Part shown: in pieces, positions 50,276 through 58,365 of the stretch
How positions within the stretch are numbered: position 1 is the stretch's first letter
How the letters are laid out: every line of letters begins with the position of its first letter
Assembly: GCF_900880625.1 (NCBI RefSeq)
Contig: NZ_CAAHFB010000005.1
Coordinates: 124,001 to 188,000, forward strand
Direction: 5' to 3'
DNA length: 64,000 bases
Origin: Halorhabdus rudnickae
GTDB taxonomy: Archaea; Halobacteriota; Halobacteria; Halobacteriales; Haloarculaceae
Made by a program: the position numbers and the translations under genes
Notes under the pieces: model-generated
Told to the model about the DNA's origin: nothing
Database searches by the model: none
What the model saw: only the letters and a program-made list of their open reading frames with translations

Positions 50276-53200
50276 ATGAGCATCTTCAATCCACTCGGGG
50301 GTTCAGACGAGAAAAAGAACGACGGTGACGAAGAGGGGGGTTCGGATACGTTATTAGAAGCCGTCTGTGCCGACCTGGATGACCTATCCGATGCGCTTAA
50401 AGAGACGAATCTTCCCGTTGAACGCCGAGAACAACTATTAGACGATTATAAGGCTATCATCAAAAGGGGGAACGAAAAGGTCGAAGAGACTGTATTATGG
50501 GTACCCCCAGGAGAAGACCCGTCAACTGAGGAGATGGGTAAGAGCTTGGAAAACCTTCAAAGAGCTTTTGAGCAGTCTGACAATGCGACCCTCTCAAACG
50601 CGGACGCCGAGGAACTGCGCGAGAGTTTCGCTACGATCCTCTCTGTGATAGAGCATGACGAGGAGTTTAACTTTGCCTTCAAAGAAGAAGATATAGCCAA
50701 GAGGCACGGCCGAGCGGTTCAATCTATAGGGGTTCGAGAAGACGTCGATCCGGAAGAAATGGATGATGACGGCCGGGAAATATACGCTGGTCCTCGAGCA
50801 CGGGCGCAGCTACAAAGCCTCCCGCGGAGATCGAGAGAGGTTGAAGGTTTTGACCCACCATTATTCCTTGGCACCGGGGTTAAGCGTGGTAACGACGCCA
50901 CGATTCCCAAGCAGACCCTCTACCGACATTCGGCTACACTCGGGGTGACCGGGTACGGGAAGTCGACACTGTTCACGAACAACATCAAGCAGCTGATTGA
51001 GGCCGGTCAAGGAGTCTGCTTCATCGACCCGAAGGGTGACGACTCCCGCCGGATTGCAGAGATAGTCCCCGAAGATCGGAAAGACGACATCATCTGGATC
51101 GAGCCAGGGAGCTCATCGGGGACTGTCTCCGGATTCAACTTCATCAACGTCGGTCTCCCCCCAGACCACCCTCAGATCGAGACCGCAGTATCGGCTCTCG
51201 TCGACGACCTCAAGAAGATGCTCGGCGCCGGGAAATACTGGGGACCCCGGATGGACCGTATCGCCGGGAACATCATCCGGGCGATGAACACCTACAACCG
51301 GAAGTTCCCCGACCGTCCGGACCTGAACCTGGCAGACCTCTACTACGTCCTGATGGACCCCCGCTCCCGGCACGAATTCGCAGCGATGGTCAAGGCGGCC
51401 GGGATCGACTTCATCGAGGACTACACCGAGGAGATCGCCGAGATGGAGGACGACAAACTCGAGCCGATCCTCGGTCGGATGCAGCCCTGGATCGAGTCGC
51501 CGGCCGCCCGCCGGATGATCTGCTTCCGGAAAGGTGAGGTGAACATCCCGCAGGCCGTCGAAGAGGGGAAGATCATCATTGTCCGGATGGGGGGCCAGCC
51601 GGACGACCTGAAGAAGATGCTCGGGATGGCCGTCGTGCGTCGGATCTGGGCGACGATCCGGTCGCGAGCGGAGATGGCCGAGCACGAGCGATCGCCGTTC
51701 TACCTGTTCGTCGACGAGGCCCACCACGTCGCGATGGCCGACGAGACGTTCCCAAAGATGCTGGCCGCAGCACGAAGCCTCAGGCTTTCCATCAACCTCG
51801 CTACCCAGTACCTCTCCCAATTGCCAGAAGGAGTAGTGAAAGGGATTCGAGTCAACTGTGATACCTTCATGTCGTTCAACGCGGGGTCAGAAGAAGAAGC
51901 CAAGAAAATAGCTCCACAGCTTGATCTGAACTCCCAATCGCTGCTCAACGAATCTCGATTCCATATCTGGCTCCGACTGACCAACCCCGACACTGGTGAG
52001 CTCACCGCACCGTTCAAGGTCTATATCCACCCCCCATTCCCACCCTTACGGACGACCGAAGAAGCCGACCAAGTGATCGAAAACAGTCTCGAGGAGTACG
52101 GCCGTGAGAAGATGACCCCCTCTGAGCGAAAGCGACGGCTCCAGTTCCACAAGGGTAGAGGAAACGCCGAGCTCGGTGTTGGTGAAGAGATCCTCCTGGC
52201 GAAACAAGACTCGGAGATACCGCCAGCAGAGGTTGAAGCCCGAAAAGCGATGGCCGTTGATCGCCACAAGCAGGTCCTCGAAGGCGACACTTCCGTTGAC
52301 GAAGCTAGAGGCCAAGCACCGTCGCCGAGCACACCACAAGACGGAGACGAAGACGATGAGATGGCGCTCAGAGAGCAGGAAGAGCAGCGTCTCCTTGAGT
52401 GTACCTACGCCGCTCGTGTGAAGGCTGGTCTCGATACCGGCGAACCCGTCGAGACGAAGAAAGTGAAAGCGGAGATAGAAGAGCGAAGACTCGACTTTGG
52501 TCACGAAGAGCGGCTGGCCGACCTTGCCGAAGGACTGTCGGAATTCATTGAGCTCGACCAGAAGAGTAACGAACCCACGTTTGCCCTCACCGGCAAAGGT
52601 CGGAGTCGCGTCTTTGGGTCAACAGGGGCCGACATCACCGGGGGAGACGTCGGCCACCGTCGGCTGCTTCGAGAGTCGTTCAAACTCTTCACTCGGTTAG
52701 GCTATCAGGCGTCACTGCCGACGCAGGAAGGTATAGAACTGCCGGACGGGCTGGCCGAAACGCCGTTCGATCCCACCAACATCGACACGAAAGGCAAGAA
52801 GCCCTCGCAGATCCAGGAAGCCCTCGAAGAGCGGATGGAAACGCTCAAAGAGGATTACCCCCACATCGCTAAGATCAGCGAAGGGAAAGACGTCAGCATC
52901 GAAGCCGAGTCATCGACCCTATTCAAGCCGGCACAATGCCTCACGAACTTCCGGAAAGCGATTGACAAAGGCCACTTCGCCGCCTACGTTACGAAAGACG
53001 CCTACCACGACGACGACAGTAAGGGTACCCACGAAGACCCTACGGTCGAGTGGGCAGCGTTCATCGATCGGGTTCTTCACGATACGACGTACAACGCGCA
53101 GGAGCGGAAACATGAGACGCTCTACGGCAACGAGAATCTGATTCTGGCCAAATCAGCTGACGAGGATGGCCACCGGACGTTCTACAACCAGAAATCCCAG

Positions 53201-54295
53201 TACCGTCTCGACGAAGAACACACAGCCGTCCGGGAAGCCACCGAAGGGCGGTCAGACACGACCTGGGAAGAGACGGACGATGGGATCGTCGCGAAGACCG
53301 GCGGCGAGGTATTCGCCAAATTCGACAGCGTCGAGGACGTGATCGAAGGCGATACTACGGCCGTTCCGGCCTACTATCACTACGATCAGAGTGAAGACCG
53401 GTACATCGTCGAAAAGGGTGGGGAGACGCTGGAATACGCCACCAGCGACGAGCTCGAAGAGGATTGGGAGACATTCAAAGCGCCGTTCCTTCCGCAAGAA
53501 GAATTCCCCGAGAAACCCACGGAAGACGACTACATCATCATCGTCATCCCGGACGCGGACAACCCCAAACACGACCAGCCACTCATCTACGACCAGGGCG
53601 ATGTCATCCCCATCTACGATGCCTTCGGGATCGACGTTCCCGAACACGGCCTCATCAAAGAGGAAGAGATCGCCCCAGAAGAAGTAGAGCAAGTGGATGC
53701 CATCCCCGACATCGACCAGGGCGTTTTGGAAAACCACCTTTCTATAGCCGAAACCCAAGGGAACACCCTCGCTCATCGGGTCAACACCGTGGTCGAAGAG
53801 GAAGAGTACATCGAGGAATTCGATATCGAGCCCGATGATGAGGAAAGCGATACTGGCGGTGCAGAGTACCTCTTCCCTGAGGTGGAGACACTCGACGAAC
53901 TGCCTGACGTGTGCCCCGAGTGTGGAAGCACGCATCTCGAGATATCCGACTTACCATTCGCTGGGCCAGCTGGCGGTCTCGAAAACTTCCCCTCAGTGGC
54001 CGCCGCTCTCGCCGAGAAGGGCGTGCTGAAGACCTCCACCTCACCCCCTATCGTGACCGATCTCGTCGACGCCTCCATCGTCGAATGCCAAGACTGTGCC
54101 GTCGCAGCTACAATCTACCCGGTGGAAGGAGAGAAAGAAGACACTACGGAAGCTTCGGAGTCTTCTGATTCAGAAGAAGACGGCACAGATGAAGCGGAAG
54201 AAGAGACTACTGACGAAGAAAAAACCGACTCAGGAGGAGACGTCTTCCCAGCGACGAGCAGTCCAACGAACGAGGACGACTTCTTCGAAAGGTAA
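50276..54295 (+). CDS. virD4: VirD4/TraG-like type IV coupling ATPase with long C-terminal extension
   Basis: 1339 residues from the ATG at 50276 (a TTG at 50234 is less likely). Walker A is LGVTGYGKSTLFTNNI (about 222-237), followed by VCFIDPKGDD and Walker B PFYLFVDEAHHVAM; SINLATQYLSQLPEGV is the glutamine-bearing sensor of TraG/TraD/HerA-type motors. No clear membrane helix is seen at the N-terminus. The final 700 residues hold an acidic region and a zinc knuckle pair (CPECGSTHLE...CQDCA). It would recruit and pump DNA into the secretion channel. The ATPase core (about nt 50930-51780) is richer in GC than the rest of the gene. Confidence 0.87.
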   Translation: MSIFNPLGGSDEKKNDGDEEGGSDTLLEAVCADLDDLSDALKETNLPVERREQLLDDYKAIIKRGNEKVEETVLWVPPGEDPSTEEMGKSLENLQRAFEQSDNATLSNADAEELRESFATILSVIEHDEEFNFAFKEEDIAKRHGRAVQSIGVREDVDPEEMDDDGREIYAGPRARAQLQSLPRRSREVEGFDPPLFLGTGVKRGNDATIPKQTLYRHSATLGVTGYGKSTLFTNNIKQLIEAGQGVCFIDPKGDDSRRIAEIVPEDRKDDIIWIEPGSSSGTVSGFNFINVGLPPDHPQIETAVSALVDDLKKMLGAGKYWGPRMDRIAGNIIRAMNTYNRKFPDRPDLNLADLYYVLMDPRSRHEFAAMVKAAGIDFIEDYTEEIAEMEDDKLEPILGRMQPWIESPAARRMICFRKGEVNIPQAVEEGKIIIVRMGGQPDDLKKMLGMAVVRRIWATIRSRAEMAEHERSPFYLFVDEAHHVAMADETFPKMLAAARSLRLSINLATQYLSQLPEGVVKGIRVNCDTFMSFNAGSEEEAKKIAPQLDLNSQSLLNESRFHIWLRLTNPDTGELTAPFKVYIHPPFPPLRTTEEADQVIENSLEEYGREKMTPSERKRRLQFHKGRGNAELGVGEEILLAKQDSEIPPAEVEARKAMAVDRHKQVLEGDTSVDEARGQAPSPSTPQDGDEDDEMALREQEEQRLLECTYAARVKAGLDTGEPVETKKVKAEIEERRLDFGHEERLADLAEGLSEFIELDQKSNEPTFALTGKGRSRVFGSTGADITGGDVGHRRLLRESFKLFTRLGYQASLPTQEGIELPDGLAETPFDPTNIDTKGKKPSQIQEALEERMETLKEDYPHIAKISEGKDVSIEAESSTLFKPAQCLTNFRKAIDKGHFAAYVTKDAYHDDDSKGTHEDPTVEWAAFIDRVLHDTTYNAQERKHETLYGNENLILAKSADEDGHRTFYNQKSQYRLDEEHTAVREATEGRSDTTWEETDDGIVAKTGGEVFAKFDSVEDVIEGDTTAVPAYYHYDQSEDRYIVEKGGETLEYATSDELEEDWETFKAPFLPQEEFPEKPTEDDYIIIVIPDADNPKHDQPLIYDQGDVIPIYDAFGIDVPEHGLIKEEEIAPEEVEQVDAIPDIDQGVLENHLSIAETQGNTLAHRVNTVVEEEEYIEEFDIEPDDEESDTGGAEYLFPEVETLDELPDVCPECGSTHLEISDLPFAGPAGGLENFPSVAAALAEKGVLKTSTSPPIVTDLVDASIVECQDCAVAATIYPVEGEKEDTTEASESSDSEEDGTDEAEEETTDEEKTDSGGDVFPATSSPTNEDDFFER

Positions 54296-54369
54296 TCAGA
54301 AAGCTCAGATTGGAAGGACCGGGATTATGTTTCTCACTCCCGGTGATCTTCACCGTGGAAGCCGACTGA

Positions 54370-55164
54370 TCATTCGTCGTCGAGATCCATCGGGGAAGAC
54401 TCGCTCTCTTCGATCGGGTCGAAGTCACTTTCCTCGATACCGAGATGATCCCGAACCCTCGCCTTCGCTTCCTCGAACGAGACCTCTTCACTGATCTCCT
54501 CCATCGGGATGCCGAAGACATCCTGGAAGATGTTGTGATACAGGATCACGAGATCGATGGTCTGAGAGAGTCGTTCAGCACGGACATCATCGACAGCACC
54601 GTATTCCCCCTGGATGGCATCTTGGATCCGATCCACATCAGCCTCAATACTATCTAAGCGATTAGACACTTCACCAGGAATGTCATCACCGGTCTCGACG
54701 TGATCAACCCGGGTGGACAAGTGTTCGATCTGATTCTGAATGTCCGCAAGCGCATCCTCTAGTTCTCCCGTCTCACCACCCTCAAGATCGAAATCGAATT
54801 CCGATTGGGGCTTGGTATCCGAGCCACCTATCTCGATGGAAGTATAACTATCCTCCCATTTTTGAATAGCCCGGAGCCCCTCGTCAGTGACCTCGACTGA
54901 ACGGGGGGACTCACCCTCCAGACCCGGCCGCGCATCATGGAGCTCAACGTACCCCATCTCCTCGAATCCCCTCGAGTCTGGGCGGATTCGATAGGTCACC
55001 TGACTCGAAGATAGATCAGATTCCTGATTTATGTTCCGTGTATTCGCCGGCACCTCCGAAACATCTGTATTCGGGTACTGATCTGGGTTTTCGTTGATCT
55101 CCCTCACTATCTTAAGGAACTTTACATCTTCGGGCGAAAGGGCGCTCTTCGGCTTCCGAGCCAT
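54370..55164 (-). CDS. Winged-helix / coiled-coil DNA-binding protein facing the repeat array
   Basis: 264 residues. The N-terminus (LSPEDVKFLKIVREINENP...INQESDLSSSQVTYRIRPDSRGFEEMGYVELHD) looks like a winged helix of the kind that reads a palindrome. Residues 135-190 form a coiled coil (LEDALADIQNQIEHLSTRVDHVE), and the tail is acidic. The gene is convergent with the coupling protein gene and its promoter lies in the palindromic repeat array at 55205-55450. It is therefore the best candidate for the protein binding that array, either as autoregulator or as replication/partition factor. It also resembles the left-edge protein (1-923) in domain content. Confidence 0.7.
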   Translation of the reverse strand: MARKPKSALSPEDVKFLKIVREINENPDQYPNTDVSEVPANTRNINQESDLSSSQVTYRIRPDSRGFEEMGYVELHDARPGLEGESPRSVEVTDEGLRAIQKWEDSYTSIEIGGSDTKPQSEFDFDLEGGETGELEDALADIQNQIEHLSTRVDHVETGDDIPGEVSNRLDSIEADVDRIQDAIQGEYGAVDDVRAERLSQTIDLVILYHNIFQDVFGIPMEEISEEVSFEEAKARVRDHLGIEESDFDPIEESESSPMDLDDE

Positions 55165-55204
55165 CTACTGTTCACCACCCGTATAATATTCGTAGGGTGG
55201 TAAA

Positions 55205-55451
55205 AAACTACCGTTATAATAACCGTTGGAGGTTTATACCCGCAGCCATTCTAATGGTGATATTGAGGGTTATTATTTCTACCCCTGTATATTTTGACGG
55301 TAACTATTACCGTTAGAATTTCAACAGGTGTAAATTATTACGGTTATTATAACCCTATTGTTTCTATAATGGTTATTTTTTCATACCGCAAATGAAACCG
55401 CAAGAAATTATACCCGTGTATATTCCAACGGAGATTATTACCGTTAGAACC
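55205..55451. repeat. AT-rich array of palindromic repeats (iteron/operator-like)
   Basis: Variants of a CGGTTAnnATAACCG-type palindrome recur: CCGTTATAATAACCGTT at 55211-55227, ACGGTAACTATTACCGT at 55297-55313, TTACGGTTATTATAACCC at 55338-55355, and ACGGAGATTATTACCGTT at 55428-55445. Two units are longer direct repeats: 55280-55319 and 55411-55450 share about 80% over 40 bp, including a TATATT and the end TATTACCGTTAGAA. Such clusters are typical of initiator iterons, centromeres or cooperative operators. Confidence 0.7.
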
Positions 55452-56141
55452 GGGGTATATTTCCAACCCCTGGAACCTATCGTCAGGAAATAAGGGTAGA
55501 GCCACCCCCCTTAACAGGGTAAAGAGGTAATCAAAGAAAGTCAGCGCTAGCAGCGCAAGCACCTCACAGAGGTATATACTTCACAGAGAGCTAGTAGCGA
55601 AGGCATAGTAAACATGGTGATAAGAAGAGAGAAGTCCAGCAGGTCATAGTCCTCAGTGGGGGCCATCAGGAGATAACAATCTCAGCCAGGACAGCAGTAA
55701 CAGGAGAGGGAAAAAGTCCCAGGTTTCTGATACAGGGTGAGAGACACAGATCTCGAGCTCAATGGGGATCCACCAGCGGTGTAGACAGCGGTCACCAGCA
55801 AAGGGAATATTCAGCTAGGTCTACCCTGGGAGGCAGGTGAGAAGCACTGCCAGGAGAGGGGGTGGCCAGCAGCGCAATCCAGGATTAACTACCAGTTTCC
55901 TGAAACTGGGGTCAGTGGCAGTAGCACACCAAGCCAGAGGGGCAATAGTGAAAGACAGACAACAGCTGCATCGACTTAGCAGACTAGGGGGTCCAGGTCT
56001 TTCTACAGCGTGGACAGTGGCATCGGTATAGCCAGAGCCAGGGGGTCAATGAGATCTCGAGGATCCAGGGAGGTGGCACCCTGAACACTATGTCAGCAAG
56101 CTAGGAGTTACTACAGCGTGGACAGCGGCATCAGTATAGCA

Positions 56142-56185
56142 GTGTCTCCAGGCTAGGCAAATCTCCACGGTGGTCAGCGGCATCG
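56142..56185 (+). repeat. 44-bp repeat, copy A
   Basis: Starts GTGTCTCCAGGCTAGGCA and ends CAGCGGCATCG. It matches 56347-56390 at 43 of 44 positions, 205 bp apart, inside the ORF-free CAG-rich region. Confidence 0.9.
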
Positions 56186-56346
56186 GTATAGCCAGAGCCG
56201 GGGGGGTCAGCGTTTCTTCGACAGTGACAGTCACAGGGGTACAGGCAGGACAGCAATCAACAGATCCTCGAGGACACCAGCGGCATCAGCGTAGCAGACC
56301 AGCGAGACAGCGAACTCTTCACTAGGACAGCGTCATCGGTACAGCG

Positions 56347-56390
56347 GTGTCTCCAGGCTAGGCATATCTCCACGGTGGTCAGCGGCATCG
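56347..56390 (+). repeat. 44-bp repeat, copy B
   Basis: Second copy of the 44-bp unit; it differs from 56142-56185 only at one base (GGCATATC versus GGCAAATC). Confidence 0.9.
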
Positions 56391-56565
56391 CGGTAGCAGT
56401 GTATCCAGGCTAGGCGGTTTTCAGCGTGGTCAGTGGCAACAGCTAGGGCATTGTGTCCTCAGGAGAAGCACAGAAAGATATAGCAGAAAGCCAGGGGGCA
56501 GAACCCAGAGCAAAAGCCGAAGGCCAGAGGCCAGTAGATTCAGGGCCATTAGAGCTTACCGCATC

Positions 56566-56604
56566 CCCGAGACTGCAAGCGCGCGTCTCGGGACTCTAGC
56601 TTTT
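56566..56604 (+). terminator. Strong hairpin closing the CAG-rich region
   Basis: CCCGAGAC (56566-56573) and GTCTCGGG (56585-56592) form a perfect 8-bp GC-rich stem with an 11-nt loop, followed within 9 nt by a TTTT run. This is terminator-like and would define the 3' end of any plus-strand transcript from the repeat region. Confidence 0.5.
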
Positions 56605-56796
56605 CGCCGGGTGGCCCCCCAGCTGTGTCTCGAGCCTGACTTCGCCCCCGGACGAAGCGCTCTCTCGGCGGCGGCGCGGTCGCCCACCTTCTTTCTCCCA
56701 TCTACAAGCGCAACAATCCCCCAGTCGGACAAGTATATCGCGTCTACGTACTTTTTTGGGGAAGAGCGTCAAAGGGAGAGTGAGACAGAGAAACCG

Positions 56797-57753
56797 ATGT
56801 CGCGATCTACATCTCGCTTTCCGAAAGGCGCGATAGCACAGGTGGAAACGGGGGTAGCTCACAGGACTTTCCTGGAAAGCGTCGAACCAGACTACGCGCT
56901 GTTGAAGATTCAGTACGCTCGGCGACTCTTGAAGCAGGAGGAGACAGCGGAAAGTTGGTTCCCCGAGGGGACGACTGTGATCACGTCGACGGCGATTCGC
57001 GACGATCAGAACGCGGCGCTCCCGATCGAGGGGAACGGGCACAAGCGCGGAGAGGCTGATATCGTACGAGAGTTCGGGCCGGACTTTCACATCCCGGCCG
57101 ATCGGTCGGACTACCAGGACCTCGAGGATGCGGAACGGTACGAGCATGTCCGGGAGTGCATGACCGGGACGGTGACGCTGGCGAATCATATCGCAGACGG
57201 TGGGTGGGATACGCAGATCGTTCCGTTCGTGAAGGGGGTGACGCCGAAAGAGCGGTGGCTCTGCTACCGGACGATGGAACAGTTGGGTCTTGAGTACGCG
57301 GCACTCTACGCGAACGGGTATTTCAACGATGGGACGGGGATAGGGATCGGCGAGCTCGTCGAGGACCTGGAATTGATCGCCGAGGAGAGCGCGGAGATGG
57401 TCGAGAGCGTCGACGGCCCCCTCCGGTTGATGGTGTTGAACTGTCTGTCCCCCCAGGTGCTTGAGCGGTTCCCGGAGAACGTCGAGGCCGCGAGTGGTTT
57501 GTGGGTGGGCCAGCGCCGAGGGTGGCGGGAGAAGGTAGTGCCGATGAAGCAAGAGCCCGCGGAGATGCGGCGGATCTACGGTGACGTCGAGGAGCGCGTA
57601 GCGAAGGCGCTGTCTGTGCCCCGTACCGAACGTGAGGAAGCCAGTGCGTCAGCGAGTACGGAGAGATCGCCGGCGGAGTCAGAAGGCGTGGGTAGTACGG
57701 AGAGCGGCGGAGAGTCAGCGACTAGTACGGAGGTCGGAGGGAAGGGTGAATGA
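56797..57753 (+). CDS. Unknown protein, paralogue A of a duplicated family (TIM-barrel-like pattern)
   Basis: 318 residues from the ATG at 56797. It shares long identical stretches with 58366-59259: FHIPADRSDY, ECMTGTV, TAESWFPE and GWRE. Alternating strands and helices (YALLKIQYARRLL, TTVITSTAIRD, QIVPFVKGVTPKERWLCYRTMEQLGLEYAALY, LRLMVLNCLSPQVLERF) suggest a TIM barrel, and the pattern vaguely recalls tRNA-guanine-transglycosylase-like folds. That link is weak and no catalytic motif is confirmed. The last 50 residues are a Ser/Glu/Gly tail. The stop overlaps the next ATG (ATGA), and a GC-rich hairpin lies about 200 bp upstream. The function is unknown. Confidence 0.7.
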   Translation: MSRSTSRFPKGAIAQVETGVAHRTFLESVEPDYALLKIQYARRLLKQEETAESWFPEGTTVITSTAIRDDQNAALPIEGNGHKRGEADIVREFGPDFHIPADRSDYQDLEDAERYEHVRECMTGTVTLANHIADGGWDTQIVPFVKGVTPKERWLCYRTMEQLGLEYAALYANGYFNDGTGIGIGELVEDLELIAEESAEMVESVDGPLRLMVLNCLSPQVLERFPENVEAASGLWVGQRRGWREKVVPMKQEPAEMRRIYGDVEERVAKALSVPRTEREEASASASTERSPAESEGVGSTESGGESATSTEVGGKGE

Positions 57754-58301
57754 GTAGCGACGACAGTGGATCGGCACGGACGCGGGGGAAGGGATCACGG
57801 AAGCCTGGCCGTGGTGAAGACGACGACGTCGAGGACGCCGGTGACAGTGACGCCTACGACGACGCCCAGCAGACGATCCAGGCGATCGAAGACCAAGGCC
57901 CCATCGAGGCGGCCGAAGACGGTGAGGGACCCGGTGGAGAGATCGAAGCCGCGGATGCCAGCAGCGGGCAAGCGGCCGGCGGGGCTGGCGGTGAGATCGA
58001 ACCGGTCACAGATACGGATGTTGAGAGCGTCGACGACGAGCACAGCGATGTCGACGAGGAGACGGACGAGGAGACGGACGAGGAGCCAGACGGAGAGACA
58101 AGTGAGAGTGAAGGCGGTGACGAGGCCAGTAGTGGTGATGAACAGTACCGACGTGCCACGCGGTCGGTGCTCTGGGCGGTGACTCAAAGTGCCGCCCGAG
58201 ACGCAGCAAGTGACTACGATAGCACGATAGACGACCTGATAGACGCGACGATCGACCACTTCAACGAAACGGTCGGTGGCGAGGGCGACGGAATGCCGTG
58301 A
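57750..58301 (+). CDS. Acidic low-complexity protein between the two paralogues
   Basis: 183 residues. The first 130 are nearly all Asp, Glu, Gly, Ser and Ala (DEETDEETDEEPDGETSES), so disordered. The last 50 (YRRATRSVLWAVTQSAARDAASDYDSTIDDLIDATIDHFNE) could form a small helical domain. It overlaps paralogue A by 4 bp and is followed by a hairpin before paralogue B. It may act as a linker or chaperone for the paralogue pair; this rests on operon position only. Confidence 0.6.
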   Translation: MSSDDSGSARTRGKGSRKPGRGEDDDVEDAGDSDAYDDAQQTIQAIEDQGPIEAAEDGEGPGGEIEAADASSGQAAGGAGGEIEPVTDTDVESVDDEHSDVDEETDEETDEEPDGETSESEGGDEASSGDEQYRRATRSVLWAVTQSAARDAASDYDSTIDDLIDATIDHFNETVGGEGDGMP

Positions 58302-58315
58302 TGTCGGCCCGAGAG

Positions 58316-58354
58316 ATGGGGGCCGTGGAGTACTACTAATTGTTCGGCCCCCAT
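58316..58354 (+). other. 10-bp hairpin inside the paralogue operon
   Basis: ATGGGGGCCG (58316-58325) and CGGCCCCCAT (58345-58354) form a perfect stem with a 19-nt loop, 12 bp before the ATG of paralogue B at 58366. It may be an attenuator, an RNA-processing site or a translation-control element that sets the ratio of paralogue B to A. Confidence 0.45.
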
Positions 58355-58365
58355 ACGGACGGACG

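Larger units (their letters stand above)
55500..56592 (+). other. ORF-free, CAG-rich region with dispersed repeats (possible large non-coding RNA, origin or transfer region)
   Basis: Almost 1.1 kb without a credible gene. The plus strand is poor in T and rich in CAG, AGC and GG. From about 56000 a unit close to GGACAGCGGCATCGGTATAGC recurs at 56012, 56120, 56172, 56274, 56325, 56377 and 56428 with irregular spacing. A 44-bp unit at 56142-56185 recurs at 56347-56390 with one mismatch. The region is closed by a strong hairpin (56566-56592). An untranslated structured transcript, an origin or an oriT would all fit; the sequence alone does not decide. Confidence 0.55.

Noticed and set aside
55837-56031. 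64-codon ORF in the CAG-rich block
   Set aside because: Short, no start signals, runs through repeat units; composition does not match haloarchaeal coding DNA.
56000-56450. CRISPR-like array in the CAG-rich block
   Set aside because: The repeated unit varies between copies and spacing ranges from about 50 to over 100 bp; some copies overlap longer duplications. There are no uniform spacers and no cas genes in the window.
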